NCBI GenBank assembly: GCA_947631105.1
Contig: CANRKD010000004.1
Location: 1 to 45,077, forward strand
Source of the DNA: an uncultured Bacilli bacterium
GTDB taxonomy: Bacteria > Bacillota_I > Bacilli_A > RF39 > UBA660
Length of the DNA: 45,077 nt
Reading direction: 5' to 3'
The position numbers were made by a program, and so were the translations under genes. The notes beneath the pieces were generated by a model, which saw only the letters and a list, made by a program, of their open reading frames with translations, was not told the origin of the DNA and did not search any database. Positions within the stretch are counted from its first letter, which is position 1, and the number at the start of each line of letters is the position of its first letter. Shown here one piece after another: positions 42,524-45,077 of the stretch.

Positions 42524-43438
42524 ATGAAAAATAAAATACTATTATCTATCGTAGTAATTTTAAGTTTCGTATATATGGCGGTGATTAGTTTCAATAAAGA
42601 AACAGATCACTCTTTTTTTTCTAAGGAAAAAAATATTAAAATAAAGGATAAAGAAAACAATATTCAAAATTTAAATATGGATGAATATCTTATAGGAGTC
42701 TTAGCAGCTGAAATGCCTGCCTCTTTTCATGAAGAAGCTTTAAAAGCTCAAGCGGTAGCTGCAAGAAGTTATGCAATATATAAAATAAATCATACCTCCA
42801 ATAATGACTACAATGTTTTAACGGATGTTACGGATCAATCTTATATAACCATTGATGAAATGAAAAATAAATGGCAAGAAGATTTTGAAAAATACTATGA
42901 AAAAATAAAAAACGCTGTAGAAAATACAGAAGATGAAGTCATGTTTTATAATAATGAAGTAATAGAAGCTTTTTATTTTTCAATGAGTAATGGTCAAACA
43001 GAAAATGCTTTGAGTGTTTTTCAAGAAAATTTACCATATATTCAATCCGTACCTTCTTCTTGGGACAACGAAAATATTAAAAATTTTACTGTAACTTCAG
43101 AATATTTAAAAACTGATTTTTGTTCTAAATTATCTTTAAATAATTGTGATCAAATTGTCATTAAAGATATCGAAAAAAGTGAAGGAAATCGGATAGAAAA
43201 AATAAAAATTAATAATCAAATATTTTTAGGTACAACAATCAGAAAATTATTATCCCTACGTTCTACTGATTTTAACATACAACAAAATAATGACAAAATA
43301 ATAATTACAACTAAAGGTTATGGACATGGTGTTGGAATGAGTCAATATGGAGCAAATGGCATGGCTAATGAAGGATATAATTATAAGGAAATTTTAAATT
43401 ATTTTTATAAAGATATCTCCATAAATAAAATGGTATAA
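42524..43438 (+). CDS. spoIID: Stage II sporulation protein D (SpoIID/LytB lytic transglycosylase)
   Basis: MDEYLIGVLAAEMPASFHEEALKAQAVAARSYA; GYGHGVGMSQYGANGMANEGYNYKEIL. ATG at 42524 after AAGGAG. Confidence 0.93.
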   Translation: MKNKILLSIVVILSFVYMAVISFNKETDHSFFSKEKNIKIKDKENNIQNLNMDEYLIGVLAAEMPASFHEEALKAQAVAARSYAIYKINHTSNNDYNVLTDVTDQSYITIDEMKNKWQEDFEKYYEKIKNAVENTEDEVMFYNNEVIEAFYFSMSNGQTENALSVFQENLPYIQSVPSSWDNENIKNFTVTSEYLKTDFCSKLSLNNCDQIVIKDIEKSEGNRIEKIKINNQIFLGTTIRKLLSLRSTDFNIQQNNDKIIITTKGYGHGVGMSQYGANGMANEGYNYKEILNYFYKDISINKMV

Positions 43439-43481
43439 AACAAAAAAATTAGTTAAAACTTACTAATAGGAAGGTGAGTTA

Positions 43482-44108
43482 ATGACTAATAGAAAGTTAA
43501 AGAAAAATGTAAAATCAGTAATATTTATGGCCAGTATCAGTTTAATAGCAATTCTGTTAATGGTTATTACAAAAGATTTAAAGACCTCTAATGATGAAGA
43601 ACAAACATATGTAATGAATACAGTTGTAGATAATATAACACCAGTTGTGAGTACCAATACAGATAGTATAATAAAACCATTTACGAACAGTAATGTATCT
43701 ATTAATAAAACTTATTATGATAAAGATGCGTCACAAGAAGAGCAAGAAAAATCTTTAATATATTATGAAGATACATATTTAAAAAATAGTGGCATCATTT
43801 ATTCAAGTAATGAAGATTTTGACGTGGTGTCTGTATTAAATGGAACAGTTATTGATATAAAAGAAGATGAATTGTTAAATACAGTAGTATACGTTTCTCA
43901 TGATAATAATATAACAACAATTTATTATGGTTTAAAAGATGTAAATGTAAAAGTCAATGATCAAGTTACTCAAAATCAAATTATTGGAAAAAGTAATATG
44001 AATAAATTTTGCTCAGAGGGCTATTCATTATTATTTGAAGTAAATAATAACGGAAAAGTTATAAATCCTGAACAATTTTATACAATGAATTTAAATGAAT
44101 TAAATTAA
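43482..44108 (+). CDS. spoIIQ: SpoIIQ-like protein with degenerate LytM (M23) domain
   Basis: N-terminal TM; VSVLNGTVIDIKEDELLNTVVYVSHDNNITTIYYGL; located between spoIID and spoIIID. Confidence 0.82.
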   Translation: MTNRKLKKNVKSVIFMASISLIAILLMVITKDLKTSNDEEQTYVMNTVVDNITPVVSTNTDSIIKPFTNSNVSINKTYYDKDASQEEQEKSLIYYEDTYLKNSGIIYSSNEDFDVVSVLNGTVIDIKEDELLNTVVYVSHDNNITTIYYGLKDVNVKVNDQVTQNQIIGKSNMNKFCSEGYSLLFEVNNNGKVINPEQFYTMNLNELN

Positions 44109-44114
44109 GAATAG

Positions 44115-44152
44115 ACAACCCCGGATAGAAATATATTTTATCAAGGGGTTGT
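44115..44152 (+). terminator. Hairpin between spoIIQ and spoIIID (terminator and/or SD-sequestering structure)
   Basis: ACAACCCC-GATA ... TATC-GGGGTTGT inverted repeat; weak U-run; 3' arm contains AAGGGG upstream of spoIIID ATG. Confidence 0.6.
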
Positions 44153-44159
44153 TTAAATA

Positions 44160-44408
44160 ATGAATAAAAAAATAGCAGATAGAATTAAAAAAGAAGCTTT
44201 ATATATAATTAAAACTAAAGAAACAATAAGAAATGCTGCTAAAAAATTTAAAGTAAGTAAAAGTACAGTTCACAAAGATATTAATGAAAGATTAGATAAG
44301 ATATCTCCAATTTTATTCAATCAAGTAAGAATTGTTTTAAATGAACATTTAATGACTAGACATATAAAAGGAGGAGAATCTACTAAAATAAAATATCAAA
44401 AAGCTTAA
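44160..44408 (+). CDS. spoIIID: Sporulation transcriptional regulator SpoIIID
   Basis: ALYIIKTKETIRNAAKKFKVSKSTVHKDINERL...VRIVLNEHLMTRHIKGGESTKIKYQ. Confidence 0.94.
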   Translation: MNKKIADRIKKEALYIIKTKETIRNAAKKFKVSKSTVHKDINERLDKISPILFNQVRIVLNEHLMTRHIKGGESTKIKYQKA

Positions 44409-44424
44409 TGATAAAGGTGATTAT

Positions 44425-45015
44425 ATGTCTAAGATACGATATAAATTATTTATAAATGATAATCAAATGTATTTGTTAGATACAAAGAAAAATAAAAAAT
44501 ACGAAAAAGTATTTATAAATTTAAAAAAAGATGAAATAACAGATGAACAAAAATTTTATTTTGAGTTAAATCAGTTTATTCGAAAAAGTAAAATAAAAAT
44601 ACCTTTATTTGGCTATAAAGTTTTATTTTATATAAATGATAATATAAATGATATTCAAAAAAATAAATTTAAAGAATTCTTAGAAGATTATTTTCAAAAA
44701 GTTATATTTTTGAAATTGTCCAATCAACTACCATTAAATAAAAATACAGTAATTTTAAACGTGACAGAAAATTATATAGATATTTTTGGAATAAAAAAAA
44801 GTGAAAAATATGTTTTAAGAATTGAAAATGTAATTTTTAATAATAATCCATTTAATACAATAAAGCATATAATACAAACCCTTATAAAACCTAAAAAAAT
44901 TATTTTATTTGGTACAAACAATAAAATTCCTAAACTAACAGATAAAATAAATAAAGAATTAAATATTAATAGTTATTATTATGAAGATTATACAAATTAT
45001 TTTTTAGAAGAATAA
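44425..45015 (+). CDS. Degenerate MreB/Mbl-like actin-fold protein (putative pseudo-actin)
   Basis: Position of mbl after spoIIID; segment-by-segment similarity to Mbl (KVLFYINDNINDIQKNKFKEFLEDYFQKVIFL vs RMLICCPTNITSVEQKAIKEAAEKSGGKHVYL) but no DLGT, DIGGGT or TGGGA motifs. Confidence 0.6.
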   Translation: MSKIRYKLFINDNQMYLLDTKKNKKYEKVFINLKKDEITDEQKFYFELNQFIRKSKIKIPLFGYKVLFYINDNINDIQKNKFKEFLEDYFQKVIFLKLSNQLPLNKNTVILNVTENYIDIFGIKKSEKYVLRIENVIFNNNPFNTIKHIIQTLIKPKKIILFGTNNKIPKLTDKINKELNINSYYYEDYTNYFLEE

Positions 45016-45043
45016 AAAGAAATAGAAAAAATAATAAAGAAAG

Positions 45044-45070
45044 AACACTCAAATAAAGAGTGTTTTTTAT
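45044..45070 (+). terminator. Terminator after mbl-like gene
   Basis: AACACTC-AAATAAA-GAGTGTT followed by TTTTTT. Confidence 0.85.
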
Positions 45071-45077
45071 AATGAAT

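Overview
Low-GC Bacillota (Bacilli-like) chromosomal origin region. It is mostly conserved housekeeping genes diverging from oriC at about 21.7-22.0 kb. Left arm (minus strand, reading away from oriC): dnaA-dnaN-comK-like-recF-gyrB-gyrA-[parS x2]-SRP RNA-tadA-dnaX-ybaB-recR-bofA-holB-ricT-trmN6-pth-mfd-spoVT-[Met T-box]-NUDIX-metG (truncated by the window edge). Right arm (plus strand): rpmH-rnpA-yidC-jag-mnmE-mnmG-rsmG-noc, a head-on PBP1A, DUF1934-argS-rpoE-prfA-prmC-GT2-spoIIR-mntP-murA-SGNH-like-rpmE-ATP-grasp-rpiB-DUF1146-spoIID-spoIIQ-spoIIID-degenerate mbl-like gene. Several sporulation genes are present. I saw no tRNA, rRNA, CRISPR or transposon. The most notable observations are: (1) two perfect Noc-binding palindromes (ATTTCCCGGGAAAT with identical extended arms), one at the promoter of the mnmE-mnmG-rsmG-noc operon, which suggests Noc autoregulation; (2) a Noc protein with no N-terminal membrane helix and a ~200-aa acidic insert; (3) a ComK-family gene embedded between dnaN and recF; (4) a protein at the mbl position after spoIIID that looks like an MreB/Mbl actin fold stripped of its nucleotide-binding motifs and most of subdomain IIB; (5) two parS sites, one forming a 36-bp palindrome at the gyrA 3' end and one abutting the SRP RNA promoter; (6) an apparent +1 frameshift separating the yidC lipoprotein signal peptide from its body; (7) an SRP RNA mistaken in the ORF track for the N-terminus of tadA. 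All identifications come from reading motifs and synteny by eye; no searches were run.
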